NCBI GenBank assembly: GCA_964640725.1
Contig: CAZXIJ010000062.1
Location: forward strand, 1-10,007
Source of the DNA: CALHVX01 sp964640725
GTDB lineage: Bacteria; Pseudomonadota; Gammaproteobacteria; Pseudomonadales; Azotimanducaceae
Reading direction: 5' to 3'
DNA: 10,007 nucleotides
Of the stretch, positions 1 through 7,111 are shown one piece after another. Numbering within the stretch: the stretch's first letter is position 1; every line of letters begins with the position of its first letter. The notes under the pieces were generated by a model that saw nothing but the letters and a program-made list of their open reading frames with translations, had not been told where the DNA came from and did not search any database. A program made the position numbers and the translations under genes.

Positions 1-49
1 GCGCCAGCACGATCGTGAAACCAGTCAGTACAAATTCGAAAATCGACAT
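1..49 (-). CDS. N-terminus of a probable small membrane protein (partial, runs off left edge)
   Basis: The minus strand has an ATG at 49 followed by 16 open codons to the window edge, reading MSIFEFVLTGFTIVLA. This looks like the cytoplasmic tip and first half of a transmembrane helix. I associate this kind of start with small hypothetical inner-membrane proteins of proteobacteria, but that is a recollection of style and not a family assignment. It lies 70 bp downstream of the dehydrogenase gene on the same strand, so it could be co-transcribed unless the hairpin at 83-102 stops transcription. There is no strong Shine-Dalgarno; only a weak AGAAG is present upstream. Function unknown. Confidence 0.42.
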   Translation of the reverse strand, partial: MSIFEFVLTGFTIVLA

Positions 50-82
50 GGGGCGCGGTGACTTCTGCTGGCGCGGAACGAC

Positions 83-102
83 GCCCCGGCGGCTGCCGGG
101 GC
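83..102 (-). terminator. GC-rich hairpin after the dehydrogenase gene, possible weak terminator
   Basis: GCCCCGGC (83-90) and GCCGGGGC (95-102) form a perfect 8-bp stem with a 4-nt loop, 17 nt past the dehydrogenase stop codon in the direction of transcription. No run of T follows on the minus strand, so this is a stable stem but not a convincing intrinsic terminator. It could slow transcription or protect the mRNA end. Confidence 0.35.
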
Positions 103-119
103 CTCACGGTTGCCGGGAC

Positions 120-2384
120 TTACTCCCCGGCGACAACCTGCGGCTTGGTGCAGGCGGTGTCGAGCAGCTCCGGATAGTTCTTGCGGTAGTCGCTTTGGCA
201 GAGCGCGATGGCTCCGGCCGCGGCCGATACCACGTATGACCGAATGGCCTCGGAGTCGGCTTCATCCAGCACGTGATCGAACTTCGCCATGCCTTTGCCG
301 CTAAACGCGCCCTGTCGAACGATGGCATCCCACGCGCTGTGGATGTCAGCGGTGCTGTAGCGCAGATCCGGCACGCCGCCGCCGCTGCTGATCGCGCCGG
401 CGCCATGACAGACCGAGCAGTAGGTATGGAACAGCTTTTCGCCGTGCTTGGCTTGCTCGGCGGTGAAGTCCATAGCCGGCGGTTCGGGAATGTCGATGTA
501 GGCGACGTCAACCTTCGGCAACTGCAGATCAGCGCCGAGCTTGAAGGTCAGGATTCGACCGTCTGTGAGCGCGTTCGCCCGATGTCGCGGCACGCCGGAT
601 GCCAGCGCAAAGGCACCGCCCCAGCCTGCAACGACGGTCACGTACTGCTCACCGTCGATTTCGTAGGTAGCCGGTGCTGCGATAATCCCGATGTCCGTCG
701 GGAACTCCCAGAGCAGCTCACCTTCGTCTGCCGAGTAGGCGGCAAAACTGCCGTCAGCACGCCCCTGAAAGACCAGATTGCCGGCGGTGCTGAGCACGCC
801 GCCGTTCCAGCTCATGGGATGCTGAATCTTCCAGCGCGGCTTTTGCTTGATGGGGTCCCAGGCAGTCAGGAAGCCCTTCACGGTTTGCAGTCCGGCGATC
901 AGCTGTTCGGGATCGCTTGAAGGCGCCATGGTGGTGGTGTCGACGCCCGTATTCCATTCTTCCGGATTGTATTTGAACGCGTTGTCCTGACCGTATGCGA
1001 AGGCAAGGTCGAGGACCGGGATGTAGACCAGACCCGTATCCGGGTTGTACGCCATGGGGTGCCAGTTGTGCCCGCCGTACGGGGCCGGCTGAATGACTTT
1101 GATGTCGTTCGCGTAGTGTGCCTCCGGGTTTTCCACCGGGCGGCCGGTTTCCGGATCGACGCCTTTCGCCCAGGTGATCGGCACGTAAGCTTCGGCCGAA
1201 ATGAACTCGCCGGTGGTTCGGTCCAGAACGTAGAAAAAGCCGTTCTTTGGTGCTTGCATGAGCACCTTGCGGTCCTCACCGTTCAGCTCCATGTCGGCAA
1301 GGATCATGTGCTGCGTGGCGGTGTAGTCCCAGGTATCGCCCGGGGTGGTCTGGTAGTGCCAGACCAGCTCGCCGCTGTCGGGGTTGAGCGCCAGGATCGA
1401 CGACAGGAACAGGTTGTCGCCGCCCCCAGGGCTACGGATGTAGCGGTTCCAGGGCGAGCCGTTGCCGACACCGATGTACAGCTGGTTCAGCTCCGGATCG
1501 TAGGCCATGGAATCCCACACGGTGCCACCGCCGCCGATCTCCCACCACTTGCCGCCGCGCCAGGTTTTCGCGGCCATTTCCAAGGCCTTGTTTTCGAACG
1601 GCTTGGAAGGATCGCCGGGCACCGTGTAGAAGCGCCAGGCTTCTTTGCCCGTGTTGACGTCGTACGCGCCGACGTAGCCGCGCACGCCGTACTCTGCGCC
1701 GCCGTTGCCGATGATGACCTTGCCCTTCACAACGCGCGGCGCGCCGGTGATGGTGTAGGGCTTTTCCGTATCGGTGGTTTGCGTCGTCCAGACCGGCTCG
1801 CCGCTGCCAGCATCCAGCGCGATCAGGCGGCCGTCCAGCGTGCCGACGAAGACCTTGCCTTCCCAAACCGCCACGCCGCGGTTAACGACATCGCAGCATG
1901 CATACTTGCCCCAGGCCTTGTCGACCTGTGGGTCGTACTCCCACAGCAGCTCGCCGTTTCTGGCGTCGTGGGCCCAGACGACGGACCAGCTGCCGGTCGA
2001 GAACATGACGCCGTCGACCACGATCGGCGTGGCTTCGAGGCCGCGCTTGGTGCCCGTATCGAAGTACCAGGCCAGACCCAGCTCGTCGACGTTCTTGGCG
2101 TTGACCTGCTGGAGCGGGCTGTGGCGCTGCTCGTCGTAGGTACGGCCGTGAGACATCCAGTTGCCTGGCTCGCTGTTGGCGTTTGCCAGCCGCGCACCGT
2201 TGATGCTGGCGGTTGCGTCTTGCAGGCGTTTGGTCGCCGACGGCGCGTCGCCGCTGGCTGCGGCCGCAGTGGTCGCTGCCGGTTTCGGCGCGGTGGTGCT
2301 TTCGCTGCAGGCGCTCAGCAGGGCCACAAACAGCATTGCGACGACGCCCCGGAATGCCAGGGTGGCGCGTGTCTTCAGTATCAT
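120..2384 (-). CDS. PQQ-dependent quinohemoprotein alcohol dehydrogenase, lipoprotein
   Basis: Predicted 754-aa quinoprotein that oxidises alcohols to aldehydes in the periplasm and passes electrons through its own cytochrome c domain. The start has a signal peptide with lipobox LLSAC, so Cys26 would be lipidated; Ser at +2 favours the outer membrane. The eight-bladed PQQ propeller spans about residues 75-620. It carries the vicinal cysteine pair Cys163-Cys164, a probable metal ligand Glu231, a likely second ligand Asn308, and the catalytic Asp353 in WDYTATQ. Thr355 stands where lanthanide-dependent enzymes have a second Asp, so calcium is expected. The C-terminal c-type domain has CSVCH (656-660) and Met699 in GKGMAKF as the likely sixth haem ligand. 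Domain order and size match type II quinohemoprotein alcohol dehydrogenases. I chose the ATG at 2384, not the upstream start at 2522, because GGAGGGG lies 6 nt before it and the signal peptide begins there. Substrate range cannot be read from sequence. Confidence 0.93.
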   Translation of the reverse strand: MILKTRATLAFRGVVAMLFVALLSACSESTTAPKPAATTAAAASGDAPSATKRLQDATASINGARLANANSEPGNWMSHGRTYDEQRHSPLQQVNAKNVDELGLAWYFDTGTKRGLEATPIVVDGVMFSTGSWSVVWAHDARNGELLWEYDPQVDKAWGKYACCDVVNRGVAVWEGKVFVGTLDGRLIALDAGSGEPVWTTQTTDTEKPYTITGAPRVVKGKVIIGNGGAEYGVRGYVGAYDVNTGKEAWRFYTVPGDPSKPFENKALEMAAKTWRGGKWWEIGGGGTVWDSMAYDPELNQLYIGVGNGSPWNRYIRSPGGGDNLFLSSILALNPDSGELVWHYQTTPGDTWDYTATQHMILADMELNGEDRKVLMQAPKNGFFYVLDRTTGEFISAEAYVPITWAKGVDPETGRPVENPEAHYANDIKVIQPAPYGGHNWHPMAYNPDTGLVYIPVLDLAFAYGQDNAFKYNPEEWNTGVDTTTMAPSSDPEQLIAGLQTVKGFLTAWDPIKQKPRWKIQHPMSWNGGVLSTAGNLVFQGRADGSFAAYSADEGELLWEFPTDIGIIAAPATYEIDGEQYVTVVAGWGGAFALASGVPRHRANALTDGRILTFKLGADLQLPKVDVAYIDIPEPPAMDFTAEQAKHGEKLFHTYCSVCHGAGAISSGGGVPDLRYSTADIHSAWDAIVRQGAFSGKGMAKFDHVLDEADSEAIRSYVVSAAAGAIALCQSDYRKNYPELLDTACTKPQVVAGE

Positions 2385-2390
2385 GGTGAT

Positions 2391-2397
2391 CCCCTCC
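2391..2397 (-). promoter_or_regulatory. Strong ribosome binding site of the alcohol dehydrogenase gene
   Basis: On the minus strand GGAGGGG lies 6 nt before the ATG at 2384. It decides the start, because the longer reading frame beginning at 2522 would place a 46-residue non-signal stretch ahead of an otherwise normal lipoprotein signal peptide. Confidence 0.85.
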
Positions 2398-2424
2398 AGA
2401 ATCGGCCGCTCGGTAAGGCTGCCG

Positions 2425-2433
2425 ATAGTAGCA
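2425..2433 (-). promoter_or_regulatory. Candidate extended -10 promoter for the dehydrogenase gene
   Basis: The minus strand reads TGCTACTAT, an extended -10 element (TG-N-TACTAT), about 40 nt upstream of the ATG at 2384. Transcription would start near 2418 and give a leader of about 34 nt containing the ribosome binding site. No good -35 box is present at 16-18 nt, which is acceptable for extended -10 promoters. A 10-bp palindrome, CCGGTACCGG (2442-2451), sits in the spacer/-35 region and could bind a regulator. If this promoter is real, the upstream start at 2522 cannot be used. Confidence 0.4.
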
Positions 2434-2638
2434 AAGTCCCCCCGGTACCGGATGAAGGCCGACCGTAGCCCACACCCTTTGGCTGGCCCGATACGGCGCC
2501 CCTGGGGATGCCCGAAACGCATCGATCAATGCAAAAGTGGTCGAGGTCGCGCACGCCGGTGGGCTGGGGAATGACGTACCATTCCTGGGGTACCGGGGCG
2601 CATTTCGGCCCCCGAGGCAGCGCGAGTGCGGGTGACCC

Positions 2639-5305
2639 ATGGCTGAACCGAAGATCGAAGCTCACTGGCTTTCCGAGCAGCAGGAATGGCTTGACGCGCT
2701 GGCGGACGTCCTGCGGCACCGCGGCCCGGAAGATGCGAAGGCGCTGCTGCTGAAGCTGCAGGACCAGCTCAGCCGCGATGGCGTGGTGCTGACCGAGGCA
2801 GCGCTGAACACACCGTACGTAAATACCATCGATGTCGGCGACGAGCCTGCGTATCCGGGAGATATCGCGCTGGAGGAGCGCCTGGGGCGCATCATCCGCT
2901 GGAATGCGGTTGCCATGGTGCTGCAGGCCTACGACAGCGGCAGCGGCGTGGGCGGTCACATCGCCACCTACCTGTCTGCCGCCACCATGATGGAGGTTGG
3001 CTTTCACCACATCTTTCGCGCCCGCAGCGACAGCTACGGCGGCGACCAGGTGCACTTTCAGGCGCACTCGGCGCCTGGCGTCTACGCGCGCGCGTTCCTG
3101 GAAGGGCGCCTGACCGAAACGCAGCTCAAGAACTTTCGCCGGGAGCTGGCCGAGGGCGGCGGCTTGCCGTCCTACCCGCACCCGCGGCGCTTGCCCGAGT
3201 TCTGGCAGATGCCAACGGCGAGCATGGGTTTGTCCACCCCCAGCTCCATCTATCAGGCGCGTTTTGCCAAGTACCTGGAACAGCGCGGTCTGAAAGCGGA
3301 TAACGGCGGCAAGATCTGGACCTTCATCGGCGACGGCGAAGCCGACGAGCCCGAAGTGCTGGGCACCATAAATGTTGCCAGCCGCGAAGGGCTCGATAAC
3401 CTGGTACTGCTCATCAACTGCAACCTGCAGCGACTCGATGGCCCGGTGCGCGGGAATGGCAAGATCATTCAGGAGCTGGAGCGCTCGTTCCGGGGCGCCG
3501 ACTGGCACGTGATCAAGGTGATCTGGGGCAGCGGCTGGGACGCGCTGCTGGCGCGGGACACGGAAGGCCTGCTGCGTCAGCGCATGAACGAAGCGCTGGA
3601 CGGCGACTATCAGCGCTACACCACTTTGCCTGGCGATGCGCAGCGCGAGCACTGGGTGGAGTCGACCCCGGGGCTCGAAAAGTTGATGCAGACGCTGACC
3701 GACGAAGAGGTACGGTCGATCAAACGTGGCGGCCACGACCCAAAAAAAATCTTCGCGGCCTTTGCCGAAGCGCAGCGGGTGCAGGGCAAGCCGTGCGTCA
3801 TCCTGCTCAAGACGGTTAAAGGCAACGGTCTCGGTGCCGGCACCGCGGCCAGCAATACCGTGCACCAGAAAAAACAGCTGAGCGACAGTGAGCGGCTGGA
3901 ACTCGCGCAGCGATTTGAGATCCCGCTCAGCGAAGAAGCGATCCGCCGCGCCGAGTTTTACCAGCCGCCCCAGGGCTCGCCCGAGATGACCTATCTGCGC
4001 GGTCAGCGCGATGCGCTGGGCGGTTATCTGCCGCAACGGCACGTGCAGTGCGAGCGGCTGCAGCCGTTGCCGCTCACGCTCTTCGCCGACCAGCTCAAAG
4101 GTTCCGAGCGCGCGCAGTCCACCACCATGGTGGTGGTGCGCATGCTGGCCAAGTTGCTGCGCGACAAGTCAATCGGCCGCTACGTGGTGCCGATCGTACC
4201 GGACGAGGCGCGGACCTTCGGCATGGACGGGCTGTTCCCGCAGGCGGGCATCTACTCGCCCGCGGGGCAACGCTACGAGCCCGTAGACGTCGGCACCATC
4301 GCGCCCTACAAAGAGGCGCAGGACGGCCAGATATTGCAGGAAGGCATTTGCGAGACCGGGGCGATGGCCTCCTTCCTGGCGGCGGGTACGGCTTATGCCA
4401 ATCATGGCCTGCCGATGATCCCGTTCTACATCTTTTATTCCATGTTCGGCTTCCAGCGCGTTGGCGACATGATCTGGGCCTGCGGCGACATGCTCTGCAA
4501 GGGCTTTCTGCTGGGCGGCACCTCCGGGCGTACCACCTTGAACGGCGAGGGCGTGCAGCACCAGGACGGCCACTCCCACCTGCAGGCATCTACGGTGCCC
4601 AACCTGATCAGCTACGACCCGGCTTTCGGCTATGAGCTGGCGATCATCGTGCGCGATGGCATCCGTCGCATGTACACGGAAATGGAAGACGTTTTTTACT
4701 ACCTGACGGTGACCAACCAGGCGGAGCCTATGCCCGCCTGCCCGGTTGCGGCCGATGACGAAGCGGCCTTTGCGCAGCTGTGCGAGGGGGTGCTGGGCGG
4801 TATCTACCTGTACCAGGGTGACAAGCAGGCCGACGTGCAGCTGCTGGGCAGCGGCCCAATCATGACAGAAACCCTGGCGGCGGCAGCTTTGCTCGAGGCG
4901 CAGGGGCTGACGGTGGCGGTATGGAGCGTAACGAGCTATACGGAACTGGCCCGGGACGCGCTGGCCACTGATGAGCAACGGCTGCTGGCGGTGGGCGACA
5001 GCTCGGCGCGATCTTTTCTAGAGAGCCAGCTCGATGGCGTGACCGGCACCTTTGTCGCGGCCAGCGACTACATGCGGGCGTTGCCCATGGGGATTGCGCG
5101 CTGGATACCGGGCGATTTTGTGGCTCTTGGCACCGATGGTTTCGGGCTGAGCGAAGGGCGGGCCGAGCTGCGCGATCACTTTCGCGTGTCGGCCGGCTGG
5201 ATTGCCTTCGCGGCGCTATCGACCCTGGCGCAGGGCAACCGGCTGCCGGTGGATCGGGTCAGAGCGTTTCAGAAAGCTCAGGGGCTGGATACGACGTCCG
5301 GCTAA
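2639..5305 (+). CDS. aceE: Homodimeric-type pyruvate dehydrogenase E1 component (orphan AceE)
   Basis: An 888-aa single-chain E1 that decarboxylates pyruvate, or a close 2-oxoacid, on thiamine diphosphate and transfers the acyl group to the lipoyl domain of an E2. The E. coli protein has nearly the same length. The ThDP/metal motif runs from GDGEADEPE (231-239) to NCN (260-262). Glu572 in LQEGICETG matches the cofactor-activating Glu, and active-site histidines are kept at His107 (GGH), His143, His409 (in NTVHQKK) and His641 (GVQHQDGHSH). The start is fixed because an in-frame TGA at 2633-2635 lies just upstream; the ribosome binding site is weak. No aceF or lpd follows, which is unusual for a pyruvate dehydrogenase locus. 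The acidic N-terminal segment that binds E2 in E. coli is poorly kept (MAEPKIEAHW), though WLDAL after it aligns. It could be the cell's only E1, with E2/E3 elsewhere, or a paralogue for another 2-oxoacid such as 2-oxobutyrate (MdeB-like). Confidence 0.93.
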   Translation: MAEPKIEAHWLSEQQEWLDALADVLRHRGPEDAKALLLKLQDQLSRDGVVLTEAALNTPYVNTIDVGDEPAYPGDIALEERLGRIIRWNAVAMVLQAYDSGSGVGGHIATYLSAATMMEVGFHHIFRARSDSYGGDQVHFQAHSAPGVYARAFLEGRLTETQLKNFRRELAEGGGLPSYPHPRRLPEFWQMPTASMGLSTPSSIYQARFAKYLEQRGLKADNGGKIWTFIGDGEADEPEVLGTINVASREGLDNLVLLINCNLQRLDGPVRGNGKIIQELERSFRGADWHVIKVIWGSGWDALLARDTEGLLRQRMNEALDGDYQRYTTLPGDAQREHWVESTPGLEKLMQTLTDEEVRSIKRGGHDPKKIFAAFAEAQRVQGKPCVILLKTVKGNGLGAGTAASNTVHQKKQLSDSERLELAQRFEIPLSEEAIRRAEFYQPPQGSPEMTYLRGQRDALGGYLPQRHVQCERLQPLPLTLFADQLKGSERAQSTTMVVVRMLAKLLRDKSIGRYVVPIVPDEARTFGMDGLFPQAGIYSPAGQRYEPVDVGTIAPYKEAQDGQILQEGICETGAMASFLAAGTAYANHGLPMIPFYIFYSMFGFQRVGDMIWACGDMLCKGFLLGGTSGRTTLNGEGVQHQDGHSHLQASTVPNLISYDPAFGYELAIIVRDGIRRMYTEMEDVFYYLTVTNQAEPMPACPVAADDEAAFAQLCEGVLGGIYLYQGDKQADVQLLGSGPIMTETLAAAALLEAQGLTVAVWSVTSYTELARDALATDEQRLLAVGDSSARSFLESQLDGVTGTFVAASDYMRALPMGIARWIPGDFVALGTDGFGLSEGRAELRDHFRVSAGWIAFAALSTLAQGNRLPVDRVRAFQKAQGLDTTSG

Positions 5306-6051
5306 GGGGCCTGTTTGGGCGTCGCTGCCGCTGGATCGCCGCCGAGTTCCCGCAGATAGTCATCGTAGATAGCAATAGCCGGGGCCTGACGCGCAGCTTC
5401 CCACAACGCCTGGACGGGCGGGGCCGAGTCCATTGCGTGAGCCCATTCGACAAGAGCTTCCGGCAACGCGATGTTGTAGGTGCGCAAACGGCTGAGCACC
5501 GGAAAGTACATGGCGTCGGCGATGCCGAATTGCCCGAACAGAAAGGGTCCACCGCTGCGGTCCAGGCACTCTGCCCACAGCTCGAAGATGCGGTCGATGT
5601 TGGCGGCGGCCGCTGCGCTTGGCGCAAAGCCTGGCACTCGGCCAAACAGGTGGCAGGACAGCTCGCCGCGCAGCGCTGTAAATCCCGTCGCCATCTCGGT
5701 GCTGACGGCGCGAGCCCGGGCTCGATCGGTCACCGCGCCGGGCCACAGGCCGGCGTCGGGGTACAGGTCGGCCACCGTTTCGCAAATCGCCAGCGTTTCG
5801 TGCACCGGTTGGCCATCGATCCACAGCGTCGGAAACAGTCCGGTGACGCTGCCCACCTGACGCCGGGCGACGCGGTCTGCGGGGCGCAGCTCGGCCAGCG
5901 CGCCGCTCTCGCAGTCTCCCTGGCGCTGCATGTCGGGCAAGCTGGCGGTCTGCAGCGCGAAGTCTGCGCCGGCCTGAGTCAGGGTCAGCCAGGCCCGCAT
6001 CGACCACGAAGAGTAGCGAAGGCTCAGAACAGTCAGCTTGAGGTCAGGCAT
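5302..6051 (-). CDS. Glutathione S-transferase family protein
   Basis: A 249-aa cytosolic protein with the two-domain GST layout. The N-terminal thioredoxin-like domain (about 5-98) has YSSWSMRAW (13-21), a motif of one serine-type GST group in which a Ser (Ser14 or Ser15) activates glutathione. It also has the cis-proline Pro74 in LFPTLW and the glutathione-contacting HETLAI (84-89). The helical C-terminal domain (about 105-235) contains FGIADAMYFPV (175-185), the conserved N-capping segment. The substrate cannot be told; these enzymes are usually detoxifying or of unknown role. The tail, about residues 236-249, is Ala/Pro-rich and probably disordered. The gene converges on aceE with a 4-nt stop overlap and is divergent from the hydrolase lipoprotein gene across 41 bp. 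The start at 6051 has only a weak ribosome binding site. Confidence 0.85.
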   Translation of the reverse strand: MPDLKLTVLSLRYSSWSMRAWLTLTQAGADFALQTASLPDMQRQGDCESGALAELRPADRVARRQVGSVTGLFPTLWIDGQPVHETLAICETVADLYPDAGLWPGAVTDRARARAVSTEMATGFTALRGELSCHLFGRVPGFAPSAAAAANIDRIFELWAECLDRSGGPFLFGQFGIADAMYFPVLSRLRTYNIALPEALVEWAHAMDSAPPVQALWEAARQAPAIAIYDDYLRELGGDPAAATPKQAP

Positions 6052-6092
6052 GGCGGCACTTTAGCCTGTCGTCTGATGAACGGGACAGTCGC

Positions 6093-7022
6093 ATGATGAC
6101 TCAGAGTTTGAAAATCGCCCTCGGCGGCCTGCTGCTGGGTTTGCTCGCGGCCTGCGAGGCGACGCCGCGCAGTAGCGAAGCACCAGCGGCGCAAGCCGCC
6201 ACCTTTAGCGAAGACCTGCTCGTTGTCTCCCGCGGTATGTCGGTGCCGGTGACCTTCGCCGGCCCGTCGCGCCAGCCCACGCCGGCCCCGCTCGTGATCA
6301 TGGCGCACGGCCATGGCGGTACGCGGCACGAGGCAGGGGGATTCACAGCCGTGGCAGACGCCCTCGCGACGCGCGGCATCTACTCGATTCGGATGGACTT
6401 TCCCGGCTGCGGCGATAGCACCGAGTCCTTTAGAAACAATAACCTCAGCAATATGCAGGCGGATATTGCGGCGGCGCGCCGCTACGCGCAGAACCGGATC
6501 AGCGCAGATCCGGCGCGCATTGCTCTGCTCGGCTTCAGCATGGGGGGGCGTCTTGCGCTGCACCGCAGCGCCGCAGATCAGGATTATCGGGCCATTGCGC
6601 TCTGGGCGCCGTCGGTGGCAGCCGGCGGACAGATGATGACGCGGTTCCTTGGTGGGCCGCAGGGGTTGGCGGCCAAACGCGCGCAGGCTCAGGCCGCAGG
6701 GTTCGTGTCCTTTACGACCACCTGGGGGCAGGAGCAAGCGCTGGGGCCGCAGTGGTTTGACGACCTGGAGGCTTCGGAGCCATTGGTCGCCGCGGCGGCA
6801 TTCGAGGGCGATTTGCTGGTGCTGTATGGCAGCGAGGACCCGGTTGTCGTGCCGGCCGAGTCGCGGTCTGCGGCAGCGGCAGCCCGGCGGGCCCGATCGG
6901 TCCGCACGGTGGTGGTGCCCGGCGCCGATCACGGTCTGGGGCTGTTTAACGACGATGCGCAGAGCGCGCGCATGACGGTTGGCCAGACCGTTGAGTTTTT
7001 GGCGACGGTGTTGGCGCCTTAG
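6093..7022 (+). CDS. Alpha/beta-hydrolase lipoprotein
   Basis: A 309-aa serine hydrolase carried on a lipoprotein signal: a hydrophobic segment at 7-20 ends in LLAAC, with Cys21 the lipidation site. The alpha/beta-hydrolase fold follows. HGHGG (72-76) is the oxyanion loop, GFSMGG (147-152) is the nucleophile elbow with Ser149, and Asp249 (YGSEDP) and His280 (GADHGL) complete the triad. The pattern suggests an esterase or dienelactone-hydrolase/peptidase-like enzyme of the envelope; the substrate is not evident. Two ATG codons in tandem (6093 and 6096) leave the exact start open by one residue, and no strong Shine-Dalgarno is visible. Its promoter must lie partly inside the start of the divergent GST gene, because the gap is only 41 bp. 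Transcription may fade in the weak hairpin near 7054-7074 before the next promoter. Confidence 0.88.
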   Translation: MMTQSLKIALGGLLLGLLAACEATPRSSEAPAAQAATFSEDLLVVSRGMSVPVTFAGPSRQPTPAPLVIMAHGHGGTRHEAGGFTAVADALATRGIYSIRMDFPGCGDSTESFRNNNLSNMQADIAAARRYAQNRISADPARIALLGFSMGGRLALHRSAADQDYRAIALWAPSVAAGGQMMTRFLGGPQGLAAKRAQAQAAGFVSFTTTWGQEQALGPQWFDDLEASEPLVAAAAFEGDLLVLYGSEDPVVVPAESRSAAAAARRARSVRTVVVPGADHGLGLFNDDAQSARMTVGQTVEFLATVLAP

Positions 7023-7076
7023 ACCCTGAGCGCCTTGGCCGCCCTGTTTTCATAAGCCTTTGATCTAAAGGGCTCA

Positions 7077-7105
7077 TTGACCTTTCGCGGATGTGCTAAT
7101 ATTTT
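7077..7105 (+). promoter_or_regulatory. Sigma70-type promoter of the blaI-M56-tonB operon
   Basis: TTGACC (7077-7082) and TATTTT (7100-7105) are separated by exactly 17 nt, giving a near-consensus sigma70 promoter in an AT-rich patch of an otherwise GC-rich region. The start of transcription is predicted at about 7111-7113. The -10 box overlaps the palindrome at 7093-7110, the classical layout for repression by steric exclusion. Confidence 0.75.
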
Positions 7106-7110
7106 AGCAC
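7093..7110. promoter_or_regulatory. Palindromic operator, likely BlaI-family binding site, with third half-site
   Basis: GTGCTAA (7093-7099) and TTAGCAC (7104-7110) are perfect inverted 7-bp arms around TATT. A third half-site, TGCTAA (7113-7118), repeats the left arm 19 bp downstream. The site covers the -10 box of the promoter and lies 61 bp before the BlaI-type gene. BlaI-family repressors bind such dyads in their own promoters, although the best-known staphylococcal sites have TACA/TGTA cores, so this sequence differs. Binding by this BlaI is an inference from position and symmetry. Confidence 0.7.
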
Positions 7111-7111
7111 T

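Larger units (their letters stand above)
2385..2638. other. Divergent intergenic region between dehydrogenase and aceE
   Basis: This 254-bp gap separates two divergently transcribed genes. Besides the ribosome binding site and -10 candidate on the minus strand, GGTACCGG occurs twice, at 2444-2451 and 2589-2596; the first copy is the core of the perfect palindrome CCGGTACCGG. GTACC (2576-2580) and GGTAC (2589-2593) form a further inverted repeat 46-63 bp before aceE. I could not pick a convincing -35/-10 pair for aceE. Confidence 0.5.

Noticed and set aside
1059..2468. Long open frame (469 codons) on the plus strand, antisense to the dehydrogenase
   Set aside because: It mirrors the codon pattern of a clear conserved gene in GC-rich DNA, and its product shows no recognisable motif.
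2385..2522. N-terminal extension of the dehydrogenase to an ATG at 2522
   Set aside because: The strong ribosome binding site, signal peptide and lipobox belong to the ATG at 2384, and the candidate promoter lies inside the extension.
2381..4042. Open frame of 553 codons on the minus strand, antisense to aceE and running through the intergenic region
   Set aside because: It is a GC-driven shadow of aceE; the translation has low-complexity Arg/Ala/Val-rich character and no motifs, and it overlaps the dehydrogenase promoter and start.
6076..6096. Mini-ORF MNGTVA whose TGA overlaps the hydrolase ATG
   Set aside because: Only six codons, no ribosome binding site and no promoter evidence, so chance is the simplest explanation.
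7054..7074. Hairpin AAGCCTTT/AAAGGGCT after the hydrolase gene as a terminator
   Set aside because: The stem is short, has a bulge and lacks a T-run; it is too weak to call.
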